From NCBI RefSeq assembly GCF_011046555.1, contig NZ_CP049246.1:310001-374000 (forward strand): DNA of 64,000 bases, given 5' to 3'. Positions within the stretch are counted from its first letter, which is position 1. The number at the start of each line of letters is the position of its first letter. The position numbers and the translations under genes are program-made. The notes under the pieces are model-generated. The model did no database searches and was not told the origin of the DNA. It was given only the letters and a program-made list of their open reading frames with translations. Below, piece after piece: positions 28,584-37,931 of this stretch. The stretch is from Sphingobacterium lactis (GTDB lineage: Bacteria; Bacteroidota; Bacteroidia; Sphingobacteriales; Sphingobacteriaceae).

Positions 28584-30224
28584 TTATGGGTTCTGTTTTA
28601 GGATTCCGTTGGATAGTACGATCTGCTGTTCAGGGATAAACTCGATTATCTCCTTGGAGTTCGGTGCTACGGTAAGGAATGAGTTTTCATTGGCAATGTG
28701 GGTACCTGGGTACTGTCTGTTCAATGTTTTTCCATTTCTGAAAATATCGAACTTCCGATGTCCTTCCCATGCCAATTCCAAATTACGTTCATTCAAAACA
28801 ACATCAAGAGCTGTTCTTCCGTCCAAATTGGCTGCTGTCCACAATCCAGCATCTGGAATTCCAGCACGCTTACGGATCAGGTTCACGTCAGCCAATGCAC
28901 CAGCGGTATTGCCATTTTTGGCATAAGCCTCTGCACGGATCAAGTAAATTTCAGAAAGTCTGGAAATGATCGGCGACCACAAGTGCGCTTGACCTTCCTG
29001 ACCTGAACACTTCAAAATGTAATATTTCAGGTAACCATTTCTGTCGTCCAATTTCTGGTCGATTAAGGCTGTACGTTTCTTGCCTTCAATATTGATGTAG
29101 TATTGGTAAGCACCAGCACCATTGGATTCCTTGATCAGGGTCTTTGGCGCAGCACCTTCAGATTCTATGTAGGTATAATCCGTTCCGTTCTTCGTCACAA
29201 TGACACTTGCGTATTTGTAATTATCCGTTACGTAATAGGCATGCAATTCATTGGCGTTGGAAACAACTGGCTTTATCATTTTATAACGCACATCTTCCGG
29301 ATATTTACGAACATTTTCCAAATACGAGCGAGATGCGTACATTTCTCCCCATCCGGATCCGTCTACACTTGCATACATGGAACCAATCGTGTACCAACCA
29401 TTATCAGGGTAGTCGATATCCTTTACAAATTTGATCGCAAAGATATTCTCCGGATTGTTCTCCGGAGCAGCTGTGGATAGGTTGCCATAATTGCCGGTTG
29501 TCAACAGGGAAAATTTGCCCGATTCAATCAATTTATTCGCATAGGCAATCGCCTTATCGTTCTCCCCTTTGTACAGATACAAACGTGCCAATAACGCTTG
29601 AGTTGAATAAACACTTGCGTAAATACTGCTCTTATAGGATTTGAACAAACTTTCCGCTTTCAATAAATCTGTTTCGATCTGTTTGTACACCTCTTCCACC
29701 GTATTGCGCGGAAGCACCTCAAATGGATCATCCTTCAATTTGATAGGCACGGCAAGTGTAGCCTGGGGGTTCTGATCGTACGGCCTACCGAACACATTCG
29801 TCAAGTAGAAATACATCAAACTTCTCAGGTACAAGTTCTCGGCAATGATCTGATCATTTTCGTCATTCTCACCTTCGGTCAAACGACTCAAAAGGTGGTT
29901 GGTTCCCGCAATGATCTTATAGGAGTTTGCCCAGTACGAATTTACCCGCCCATTACTTACGATACGCTGGTAGTTGTAGTTGTAGAACAGGTTATCGGTT
30001 GTTGTCCCAGAAAGAGAAACATTATCCCCAGGATATTCGGTCACACGGTGCCAGTTCTCCACCCATCCCTTCAGGGTGTGGTAATTTCCTTTGTTCAAGG
30101 CATCCAATGCCCCAGGGGTATTATCGATGCTCTCGTTGGTAAGTGCATCATATGGCGTTTTGTCCAAGGAACATGAACTTGCCAATATTGCTGTAACAGC
30201 GGTATATATTAATATTCTTTTCAT
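28584..30224 (-). CDS. SusD/RagB family nutrient-binding lipoprotein
   Basis: A 546-residue surface lipoprotein that caps a SusC porin and delivers glycans or other nutrients. The lipobox is LASSC with Cys18. The N-terminal SusD-like region (LDKTPYDALTNESI, then GNYHTLKGWVENWHR) and the C-terminal RagB/SusD domain are present. The C-terminal domain has LSEIYLIRAEAYAKNGNTAGA and VLNERNLELAWEGHRKFDIFR, the family hallmark. It lies 12 bp after its SusC partner. The ligand is unknown because no hydrolase is adjacent. Confidence 0.95.
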   Translation of the reverse strand: MKRILIYTAVTAILASSCSLDKTPYDALTNESIDNTPGALDALNKGNYHTLKGWVENWHRVTEYPGDNVSLSGTTTDNLFYNYNYQRIVSNGRVNSYWANSYKIIAGTNHLLSRLTEGENDENDQIIAENLYLRSLMYFYLTNVFGRPYDQNPQATLAVPIKLKDDPFEVLPRNTVEEVYKQIETDLLKAESLFKSYKSSIYASVYSTQALLARLYLYKGENDKAIAYANKLIESGKFSLLTTGNYGNLSTAAPENNPENIFAIKFVKDIDYPDNGWYTIGSMYASVDGSGWGEMYASRSYLENVRKYPEDVRYKMIKPVVSNANELHAYYVTDNYKYASVIVTKNGTDYTYIESEGAAPKTLIKESNGAGAYQYYINIEGKKRTALIDQKLDDRNGYLKYYILKCSGQEGQAHLWSPIISRLSEIYLIRAEAYAKNGNTAGALADVNLIRKRAGIPDAGLWTAANLDGRTALDVVLNERNLELAWEGHRKFDIFRNGKTLNRQYPGTHIANENSFLTVAPNSKEIIEFIPEQQIVLSNGILKQNP

Positions 30225-30236
30225 GTTGTCAATTCA

Positions 30237-33200
30237 TTAAAATGTTACATTCAAGCCAAAGATGAAGCGCTTCGGCGCTGGATACTGTGATGTGGCATCA
30301 CTTTCCGTCTTGCTAGGTGAATCATCATTACCCACAATGGCACTTTCAGGATCAAATCCGGTGAACTTCGTTGCTGTCCATAAGTTATCAGCAGACAGGA
30401 ATAGGCCTAGACCTTTCATTTTCAACTTATCGGTCACGGTTTTGCCAAAGTTGTAACCTAACGTCACGTTTCTCAAGCGGAAGAAGGATGCATCCTCCAT
30501 GTATCTTGATGAAATTTTATTTGAACTGGAGTTGTTGTTGTACATCGCTACAGGATGCGTAGCATTGGTGTTTTCTGGCGTCCATCTGGACCATCCATCC
30601 TGTAAAGCGATTTGATTGTAGGATGGATATGCCCCATCGGCGTCAAAATACTGACGTGCTGCATTGAAGGTATGTGCACCGGTCAGGAAGGACCCGCTAG
30701 CACTCAAGTTAAACCCTTTGTACGTCACGGAAGTGGACACACCACCTGTAAATTTCGGCGTACCTGTACCCACGAACTGAAGCGATGCCGCATTGTAGTT
30801 GGATGTCTTGGTAATCTCACCGGTTTCTGGATCTACGATCTCCCACTGTGGAGCACCGTTTTCTGGATTTACACCCGCCCATTTACGCATGTACCACGAA
30901 TCGATATCTCTACCTTCGGAAAGCCTTCTCAGATCACCTCTAGGGATATCAGCGCCGTCCTTAAGTTCCAAGATTCTATTTTGGTTGTGCGCGAAGTTCA
31001 CACCAACATTCCAAGAGAAATCCTCTTTTCTGATGATATCGCCACTCAAGGCAACTTCAATACCCCTATTTCTAATCGCACCGGTGTTCAACCAATAACC
31101 TGACCAACCTGCTGTGGAAGGGAAGGTAATGTAGTAAAGTAACCCATCGGTGTTCTTATTGTAAAGATCTACGGAAAGGTTCAATCTGTTGAACATCCCC
31201 AATTCAACACCCAAGTTTGCATCTTTTGAAGATTCCCAACTCACCATCGAGTTCTGGTACTGGTTCAGGATAGCTGCCGGATCGCCGTTGTACTGCGCGT
31301 TCAAACCGTAGGTTGAAAACGATGCGTACAAGCTGGTAGGCAAGTTACCTACCGTACCGTAGGATGCTCTCAAACGCAATAAGTTAATGGCAGGTACTTG
31401 GAAGAATTCCTCGTTGTGCACATTCCATGCCCCAGAAACCGACCAGAATGTACCGTATTGTTTCTCGGTACCAAAGCGGGAAGAACCATCCAAACGGAAA
31501 GACGCCTGTGCATTATACCGTTCGTCATAGCTATAGTTCGCTTGAACGATTCCGGACTGCAGGGAATAATCGTTCTTGGTACCTTGTTTATTCAATACCG
31601 CAGCGGCATTTCCCACGATTACGGTTCCCGGAGCAATACCTTTACCTGTTAGACCAAGGTCTTGGTACACATAATCCTGGAACTCATAACCTGCAAAAGC
31701 AGAAACTTTATGCTTATCAAAGGTTTCATTATATTTCAACATCTGATTGAAGAAACGGGTAATCCGTTTCGCTGAGAAGTTGTTGATCGAACCTTTGTCG
31801 CTACGTCCGCCATTGGACAATGGATCCACATAAGCCATGGACGTACCGTTATAGTACTGTAAGTTGTTGGTCGATTCAAACGTGAAACGGTCCGAGATTC
31901 TGTAGGAGAAATCCAGGTTGGCAGAAATATCGAATGTTCTCTGTTCGCTATAATTGTACTGCAGGTCGTACAGGTAATTTCTTGCATCACGGCCATACCA
32001 ATTGTAAAGCGATGAAGTACCTTCCAACGTTGGATTCTTCAACGAACCATCTTCCTTATATGGGCTATCCCAAGGCATGTTCAACATCATATCATACAGG
32101 GAATGCTGTCTGGAATCTGTAGAAACATAGGATGCATTCAATTTGGGCTTGAATGTAATCTTGTCGGTCAGTTTATGATCTACGTTCAAGCGTGCCGTCA
32201 TCCGGTTATAATCATAACCCTTCACGGTACCTTCATCATCGTAATAGTTTAAGCTACCATATACCGAAGTTTTCTCGTTCCCACCTCTATAGCCCACAGA
32301 AAAATCCTGCAACCAAGCCGTTTGTGTACCGTTCTTCAACCAGTCGTAATCTGTTTTCAAAACATCTTGTGTTACATTCGCTGGGATTTTGTCTTGATTA
32401 TTGAACGATTGGTACAGGTCCCACATCTGTTGTGAGTTCATCATTTTCACATTACCCATGTTGAAGTTGCTCACCCCGGATGACAGATTAACCGTGAAAA
32501 TACCATCGCCAGCATTCGCTGCTGACTTGGTTGTTACAATAACGACCCCGTTTGTTCCGCGAGAACCGTACTGTGTCGTTGCAGCTGCATCTTTCAGGAT
32601 GGAGATCGTTTCAATATCGTTCGGGTTTACAACTGGGGTTCCGTGTGCTACCACACCATCTACAACCCATAATGGCGCTGTACCCGAGGAGATCGAGTTT
32701 CGGCCACGGATCTTGATATTTGCTGGTGCACCTGGACGGCCAGAACCATTCCCCACATCTACACCGGCCACTTTACCTTGCAATAGGTTGGAGATGTTCG
32801 GAGACTTCTGATCCTGCAATTGCTTTTGGCTTACGGTTGCAATGGACGCTGAGATCTCCCCTTTCTTTTGGGACGAATAACCCGTTACCACGATTTCATC
32901 GATCAATTCATCAGTCGATGTTAATTGAACATTCACGGTTGTACCGGAAACTTTTACTTCTCTGGATTCGAAACCGATCGCGCTGAAGATCAACGTCTGT
33001 CCGGAGGTGGCAGCAATGGTAAAATTACCGTTAGCATCTGTACTGGTTGCTACAGAAGGGTTTTCTTTCACAGAAACCGTAACGGAAGCCAATGGTCCCT
33101 CGGAGGAGGACACCTTACCTGTTACCTCTTGTTGCATGGCATAGTAGCCTGCTGGGTCCTTCGTTAAGCCCGCATCTGCAGCATAACCCTGAACCAATCC

Positions 33201-33275
33201 TAAGCTTAACAATACTGATAATGAATACCGAAATCTTTTAAGCAAAAGAACATGATTAGTAAATCTTTTAATCAT
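30237..33275 (-). CDS. SusC/RagA family TonB-dependent outer-membrane transporter
   Basis: A 1012-residue receptor from the ATG at 33275. An in-frame start at 33320 adds a Lys-rich stretch that is not a signal peptide. The signal peptide is followed by a carboxypeptidase-regulatory-like domain (about 50-125) and a TonB-box region near DEIVVTGYSSQKKGEISAS. The plug contains LLQGKVAGVDV and IKIRGRNSI, and a 22-strand barrel ends in FIFGLNVTF with a terminal Phe. It is the first gene of the SusCD pair; a doublet of LacI-type operator-like sites lies 108-141 bp upstream. Confidence 0.95.
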   Translation of the reverse strand: MIKRFTNHVLLLKRFRYSLSVLLSLGLVQGYAADAGLTKDPAGYYAMQQEVTGKVSSSEGPLASVTVSVKENPSVATSTDANGNFTIAATSGQTLIFSAIGFESREVKVSGTTVNVQLTSTDELIDEIVVTGYSSQKKGEISASIATVSQKQLQDQKSPNISNLLQGKVAGVDVGNGSGRPGAPANIKIRGRNSISSGTAPLWVVDGVVAHGTPVVNPNDIETISILKDAAATTQYGSRGTNGVVIVTTKSAANAGDGIFTVNLSSGVSNFNMGNVKMMNSQQMWDLYQSFNNQDKIPANVTQDVLKTDYDWLKNGTQTAWLQDFSVGYRGGNEKTSVYGSLNYYDDEGTVKGYDYNRMTARLNVDHKLTDKITFKPKLNASYVSTDSRQHSLYDMMLNMPWDSPYKEDGSLKNPTLEGTSSLYNWYGRDARNYLYDLQYNYSEQRTFDISANLDFSYRISDRFTFESTNNLQYYNGTSMAYVDPLSNGGRSDKGSINNFSAKRITRFFNQMLKYNETFDKHKVSAFAGYEFQDYVYQDLGLTGKGIAPGTVIVGNAAAVLNKQGTKNDYSLQSGIVQANYSYDERYNAQASFRLDGSSRFGTEKQYGTFWSVSGAWNVHNEEFFQVPAINLLRLRASYGTVGNLPTSLYASFSTYGLNAQYNGDPAAILNQYQNSMVSWESSKDANLGVELGMFNRLNLSVDLYNKNTDGLLYYITFPSTAGWSGYWLNTGAIRNRGIEVALSGDIIRKEDFSWNVGVNFAHNQNRILELKDGADIPRGDLRRLSEGRDIDSWYMRKWAGVNPENGAPQWEIVDPETGEITKTSNYNAASLQFVGTGTPKFTGGVSTSVTYKGFNLSASGSFLTGAHTFNAARQYFDADGAYPSYNQIALQDGWSRWTPENTNATHPVAMYNNNSSSNKISSRYMEDASFFRLRNVTLGYNFGKTVTDKLKMKGLGLFLSADNLWTATKFTGFDPESAIVGNDDSPSKTESDATSQYPAPKRFIFGLNVTF

Positions 33276-33382
33276 AATTATCTCTTTAATTTTAATCTTG
33301 AGGTTTAAATTGACCCTCAATCACAATTTAGCAAGGGGAATATAGCCGAATAATCAATGATTTAACAAAACCTTAACTAACG

Positions 33383-33416
33383 AAAACGTTTGCACAAATT
33401 GCACAAACGATTGCAC
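33383..33416. promoter_or_regulatory. Doublet of LacI-type operator-like sites upstream of susC
   Basis: AAAACGTTTGCAC (33383-33395) and CAAACGATTGCAC (33404-33416) agree at 11 of 13 positions and are offset by 21 bp, two turns of the helix. Both have the AAnCGnTT core of LacI-family operators. The second, with its flank, shares 13 identical bases with the site at 3249-3261. No LacI gene lies in the window. Confidence 0.55.
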
Positions 33417-33527
33417 AGCTAAGGAATTGTAACTCAATTATTAAATTAGGATTAAAATTATCCCCGTATGGAGGAATTAAAGAGACGTAGCGAAGCCTTA
33501 GACACGATAACTCGAAATGAAAACGGA

Positions 33528-34406
33528 TTAGACCTTCAGTTTCGCTTTTAGGTAGGGATAAACGAAAACCGCAGCCAGCACAATAACGGCTCCGAAATAG
33601 AAACCTGTACTCATCGCTTCTTGTTGCCCGAAAATCAGCAGGGCAAGGATTATGCCGTAGACCGGCTCCATATTGGTGGTCAACGCAACGGTAAATGCGG
33701 AAAGTTCCCGCATCACGGCAACCCCCATAACATACGCTATAGCCGTACAAACGACACCCAACAGCAACAGGTAGAGCAAGTCGGATTGGCTGAGGATCAT
33801 TTGGCTATCAAAGTCCCCAGTATACAGCATAACCAAGGATACCCCGATAAAGGCACCCAGCATTTCGTAGAGGGTAATGGTCGTTGGACTTCCCTTTTTC
33901 ACCATTCTGGCATTCAGAATAGAGAAAATACTTGCGCAGAATGCGCAGGACAACCCAAATACGATGCCCCAGAAATATTGGAACTCAAATTTGAAGATCA
34001 GGTAAATACCGAATATGATAACCAGGCCCACTACCACATCTGCAATGGAGATGGTCTTTCTATTGATCAAAGGTTCGAGAATAGCGGTAAATAGGGTGAC
34101 GGAGGAAAGGGTCACCAAGGTCACCGATACGGTGGACACTTTAATGGCATGGAAGAAGAGGACCCAATGCAGGCCCACGATCATGCCCACGCCCAGGTAT
34201 TGCAACATTTTCTCCCGGGATACAACGATGGATTTCTTCTTGATCAGGTAATAGATATACAGGGACAGCGCCGCAATGAGCACACGGTACCACACCAAAT
34301 GCAACGCGGAGACCGTAATCAATTCCCCTAAGACGCCCGTAAATCCCCAGATCAATACGGTCATGTGCAATATGATGATATTGCGGTTAATAACAAACTT
34401 TGGCAT
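33528..34406 (-). CDS. EamA / DMT family transporter
   Basis: A 292-residue inner-membrane protein with ten predicted helices in two EamA repeats. The first repeat begins IIILHMTVLIWGFTGVLGELI and the second near QYFWGIVFGLSCAFCASIFSILN. The C-terminal repeat has NMEPVYGIILALLIFGQQE, the conserved end-of-helix proline motif of this superfamily. It ends with a basic tail (LKAKLKV). It is the last gene of tgt-lptG/F-EamA, 12 bp downstream. Substrates of the family are amino acids and other small metabolites; this one is unassigned. Confidence 0.88.
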   Translation of the reverse strand: MPKFVINRNIIILHMTVLIWGFTGVLGELITVSALHLVWYRVLIAALSLYIYYLIKKKSIVVSREKMLQYLGVGMIVGLHWVLFFHAIKVSTVSVTLVTLSSVTLFTAILEPLINRKTISIADVVVGLVIIFGIYLIFKFEFQYFWGIVFGLSCAFCASIFSILNARMVKKGSPTTITLYEMLGAFIGVSLVMLYTGDFDSQMILSQSDLLYLLLLGVVCTAIAYVMGVAVMRELSAFTVALTTNMEPVYGIILALLIFGQQEAMSTGFYFGAVIVLAAVFVYPYLKAKLKV

Positions 34407-34418
34407 GGTCAGAACAGC

Positions 34419-35501
34419 TTATTTCGGTGCCTTCTTCAATAGGTAGAAACTCAGAATCAAGAAGATTACATTCGGAATCAATACGGATATCAAAGGATCC
34501 AGTCCCCCTTTAATGGAGAACATACTCGAGAATCGCTCGAGCACGATATAGATACAGCTCAGGGCAATACCAAGCCCCAAACTCAGACCGATACCTCCAC
34601 GCACCTTCTTCGACGATAGCGACACCCCGATCAGGGTGAGTATAAAAGCTGAAAATGGATTGATGAGGCGTTTATATTTTTCCAAGAGCAGTTCGTTCAT
34701 CATCCCGGTCCCGCGGGTCTCCTCCTTGCTGATCCGCTCGTTCAGCTCCTGGTTGTCCATGGTGGTAAAGACGTTCTCGTAGGATTCGAAATCCATCGGC
34801 CGCATATCCAGTGTGGTATCTCGCTTATCGCCACTTTCCATTTTCTCCTTGAAGCCATTGATCTTCCGATTGGTATAAGCATGCAGGCTCCATTTACCAG
34901 CTACCGAATCCCAGGTTACCCGCTCGGCCATCAGCTTTTCCGTCATCTTATCCTTGTCGAACTTCTCCAGACTGAAATTGTACCCCATCTTGGATTTGGT
35001 ATCGAATGACCCCATATATACATAGGTATTGGAATCAACCTGCATATGGATAGAGGAAGAAGTCGTACTGACCTTATTGGGTTTTACATAGACATTCTCA
35101 AAATCTACCTTGATCTTGTTGGTGAATGGGATGATATACACATTGGAAACCAAGGTGAGTGCAAAGATCAATCCCGCACAGATCATGTAGGGACGCAATA
35201 GTCTGTTGAAGCTCATGCCCCCGCTCAGGATCGGCACGATTTCCGTCTGATCGGCCATCTTGGAGGTAAAGAAAATTACGGCAATGAAGTTGAACAGCGG
35301 CGTCAACATATTGATGAAGAACGGCAAACTGCCCAGCGCGTAATATTCAAAGAATACCCGGGACATGGGCGCCTTGTACTTATTGAAGTCATCGATTTTC
35401 TCTGATATATCAAAGATTACGATGACCACACAGAATATGGCTACCGTAAATACAAAAGTAGACAGGTACTTTTTAATGATATATTTATCAATGATCTTCA
35501 T
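34419..35501 (-). CDS. LptF/LptG (YjgP/YjgQ) family lipopolysaccharide-export permease
   Basis: A 360-residue permease of the Lpt system that moves LPS from the inner membrane to the periplasmic bridge. It has three N-terminal and three C-terminal helices around a periplasmic beta-jelly-roll domain (about 130-265). The start MKIIDKYIIKKYLSTF and the GYNFSLEKFDKDKMT region are family features. A single LptF/G-type gene here is usual for Bacteroidota, where the partner lies elsewhere; which of the two it is cannot be settled. It lies 6 bp after tgt. Confidence 0.9.
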   Translation of the reverse strand: MKIIDKYIIKKYLSTFVFTVAIFCVVIVIFDISEKIDDFNKYKAPMSRVFFEYYALGSLPFFINMLTPLFNFIAVIFFTSKMADQTEIVPILSGGMSFNRLLRPYMICAGLIFALTLVSNVYIIPFTNKIKVDFENVYVKPNKVSTTSSSIHMQVDSNTYVYMGSFDTKSKMGYNFSLEKFDKDKMTEKLMAERVTWDSVAGKWSLHAYTNRKINGFKEKMESGDKRDTTLDMRPMDFESYENVFTTMDNQELNERISKEETRGTGMMNELLLEKYKRLINPFSAFILTLIGVSLSSKKVRGGIGLSLGLGIALSCIYIVLERFSSMFSIKGGLDPLISVLIPNVIFLILSFYLLKKAPK

Positions 35502-35507
35502 GTACGA

Positions 35508-36638
35508 TTATAAACGTTGTCCCAATATTTTTACCATTTTTTCCTTCCAATCATAGAATGTGCCGTCGACAATCTTCTCGCGAGCTTGTTTGACTAACCA
35601 AAGATAAAAATGTAAATTATGTAACGAAGCGATTTGTGCACCTAAAATTTCTTGGGAACGAATCAGGTGCCTCAAATAGGCTTTGGTGTGGATTTGATCC
35701 ACTAAAAGATCACTTTCGGCCTCAATCGGACTGAAGTCATCCTTCCATTTCTCGTTTTTGATATTGATGATTCCGTTTTGGGTAAAGAGCATCCCGTTTC
35801 GGGCATTACGCGTCGGCATGACACAATCGAACATATCGATTCCCAACGCAATGTTCTCCAGGATATTCACAGGCGTTCCAACACCCATCAGGTACCGTGG
35901 TTTATCGTGTGGAAGGATATTGGTAACCACCTCCGTCATGGCGTACATTTCCTCAGCAGGTTCCCCTACCGATAAACCGCCAATGGCATTACCCTCACGC
36001 CCGAAGGACGCAATGGTCTCTGCGGATTTCTCGCGCAAATCCTTGTACACGGAGCCTTGAACGATAGGAAATAGGGTTTGGTCATATCCGTACAGTGGTT
36101 CTGTGGAATCGAAACGGTCACAGCACCGCTTTAACCAACGGTGGGTCATATCCAGGGATCTGCGCGCATACCGATAATCACAAGGGTATGGTGTACACTC
36201 ATCAAAGGCCATAATGATATCCGCACCGATAATGCGCTGGGTATCCATCACGTTTTCTGGTGTGAAGAGGTGCTTGGAACCATCGATGTGCGACCGGAAA
36301 GTTACGCCTTCTTCCTTGATCTTGCGCACTTCCGTTAAAGAGTACACTTGGTAACCTCCCGAATCTGTTAAGATTGGGCGATCCCAATTGATAAACTTAT
36401 GCAAGCCTCCCGCCTTATTCAACACGTCCAATCCCGGACGAAGGTACAGGTGATAAGTATTCCCCAGGATGATCTGGGCCTGAATATCATTCACCAATTC
36501 CTGTTGGTGAACGGCCTTTACCGTACCTGCCGTACCAACCGGCATAAAAATAGGCGTCTGAATTGTTCCGTGGGCGGTTTCAATCTCTCCCGCTCGTGCG
36601 CGTGAAAATTTATCTTGTGCTTGAAGCGTAAATTTCAT
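35508..36638 (-). CDS. tgt: Queuine tRNA-ribosyltransferase (TGT), zinc cysteines absent
   Basis: Exchanges guanine 34 of tRNA-His, Asn, Asp and Tyr for preQ1. Substrate-binding TDSGGYQV has Asp92, GGLSVGEP is present, and Asp271 in FDCVMPTRNARNG is the nucleophile. Length is 376 residues. The C-terminal zinc site, usually CxCxxC followed by His, is replaced by SPIEAESDLLVDQIHTKAYLRHL with no cysteine, while the later HNL is kept. Bacteroides TGTs, as far as is recalled, also lack the cysteines. The start is supported by a strong AAGGAG and a -7 box. It heads an operon with lptF/G and an EamA transporter. Confidence 0.95.
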   Translation of the reverse strand: MKFTLQAQDKFSRARAGEIETAHGTIQTPIFMPVGTAGTVKAVHQQELVNDIQAQIILGNTYHLYLRPGLDVLNKAGGLHKFINWDRPILTDSGGYQVYSLTEVRKIKEEGVTFRSHIDGSKHLFTPENVMDTQRIIGADIIMAFDECTPYPCDYRYARRSLDMTHRWLKRCCDRFDSTEPLYGYDQTLFPIVQGSVYKDLREKSAETIASFGREGNAIGGLSVGEPAEEMYAMTEVVTNILPHDKPRYLMGVGTPVNILENIALGIDMFDCVMPTRNARNGMLFTQNGIINIKNEKWKDDFSPIEAESDLLVDQIHTKAYLRHLIRSQEILGAQIASLHNLHFYLWLVKQAREKIVDGTFYDWKEKMVKILGQRL

Positions 36639-36642
36639 AGTT

Positions 36643-36665
36643 CTCCTTAATCAGGCGCAAAAATA
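36643..36665 (-). promoter_or_regulatory. -7 box (TATTTTTG) and strong Shine-Dalgarno of tgt
   Basis: Exact TAnnTTTG at 36658-36665 on the minus strand. AAGGAG at 36643-36648 lies 4 bases before the ATG. A full Shine-Dalgarno sequence is unusual in this phylum and fixes the start. Confidence 0.65.
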
Positions 36666-36748
36666 CTATAAAAATCTCAGCACGCATTATTTCCCGAACT
36701 TAATTCGCATTTCTTAACAATTCAACCACTATTTACTCCGATAAGCCT

Positions 36749-36756
36749 TATCTTTG
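36749..36756 (+). promoter_or_regulatory. -7 box (TATCTTTG) for the GT2 gene
   Basis: Exact TAnnTTTG match 11 bp before the ATG at 36768, so the transcript would have only a few leader bases. Confidence 0.55.
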
Positions 36757-36767
36757 GCGCTACTTTT

Positions 36768-37910
36768 ATGCGCATGGAACACCTACAGGATATCGATATT
36801 AGGCTCCTCCCTTATGGGATTGTGGTGCTATTCCTGCTTATCCAGCTCTATTTTATCATCTTTGTCTATGGCAAACTCTCGCGGTACCAGGTGGCATCCT
36901 TTCAGGTTCAGCCCAACTTCCCGCCGGTTTCCGTCATCATCTGCGCACATAACGAACAGGACAACCTTCGGGAAAACCTCAGCAGTATCCTCGAACAGGA
37001 TTATCCGGAATTTGAAGTCATTGTCGTGAACGATTGTTCCTTTGATGACACCAAATGGGTCCTACAGGAATTTGCCGCAAAATATCCGCACCTGCGCATT
37101 ATCGAGATCAAAGAACACATCAACCTCAAGCACAGTAAGAAATTTGCCCTAACGATGGGAATCAAGGGCGCAAAACATGAATACCTCCTGATGACCGATG
37201 CAGACTGCTTGCCCAACAGCAGCAACTGGCTGAAGGAAATGGCTGGAGCTTTCCAGGGGCGCACTGAAATCATCCTTGGCTATTCGCCCTATTTCAAGCA
37301 TCCTGGCTTCCTGAACAGACTGATCCGATTCGAGACCACACATACTGCCATGAGTTACCTTTCTTATGCCCTATTGGGTGACGCCTACATGGGGGTTGGC
37401 CGGAATCTTGCCTACAGCAAGGCCCTCTTCTTTAAGGCCCGTGGGTTTACGGAGCACATGCACATCAAGTCGGGAGACGATGACCTTTTCGTCAATGCCA
37501 ATGCTACCAAACAGAACGTACAGATTTCCATTTCCGAGGATGCCATGATGTATTCGGCACCCAAGATGACTTGGAAGAGTTATTACAAGCAGAAAGCACG
37601 GCATGCCGGCGCTTCGGTAATCTACAAGGGACGTCACCAACGCATGCTCGGCACGCAGTTGATAACCGCGGTTCTTTTCTACATCAGCGTGATCGCGGCG
37701 ATTGCCATCAGCCCGGCGTATTGGTATATTGCCGTAGCAGCCTATCTCTTGCGCTTGAGCTGTCAATTCCTCGTTTTCCGATCCATCTACCGCAAGCTCG
37801 CTGTATCGGATTTGTTAGCCTGGTTACCGATTTTAGATCTATATTATTATTTTTACATCTGTTTTAACGGATTGTTCAATCGTTCCAAGAAGCAGGTTTC
37901 TTGGAAATAG
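36768..37910 (+). CDS. Membrane-bound family 2 glycosyltransferase
   Basis: A 380-residue inverting glycosyltransferase. An N-terminal helix (about 12-34) is followed by a GT-A domain with VSVIICAHNEQDNL, the VNDCSFDDTKW nucleotide-binding turn, LMTDADC (metal-binding DxD) and a C-terminal GDDDLFVNANAT acceptor motif. Two or three helices lie after residue 295. The architecture resembles enzymes making membrane glycolipids or polysaccharides, but no export genes are nearby. rsmG follows 21 bp later in the same direction. Confidence 0.88.
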   Translation: MRMEHLQDIDIRLLPYGIVVLFLLIQLYFIIFVYGKLSRYQVASFQVQPNFPPVSVIICAHNEQDNLRENLSSILEQDYPEFEVIVVNDCSFDDTKWVLQEFAAKYPHLRIIEIKEHINLKHSKKFALTMGIKGAKHEYLLMTDADCLPNSSNWLKEMAGAFQGRTEIILGYSPYFKHPGFLNRLIRFETTHTAMSYLSYALLGDAYMGVGRNLAYSKALFFKARGFTEHMHIKSGDDDLFVNANATKQNVQISISEDAMMYSAPKMTWKSYYKQKARHAGASVIYKGRHQRMLGTQLITAVLFYISVIAAIAISPAYWYIAVAAYLLRLSCQFLVFRSIYRKLAVSDLLAWLPILDLYYYFYICFNGLFNRSKKQVSWK

Positions 37911-37931
37911 TTCACCCTTAATTATCATCTC

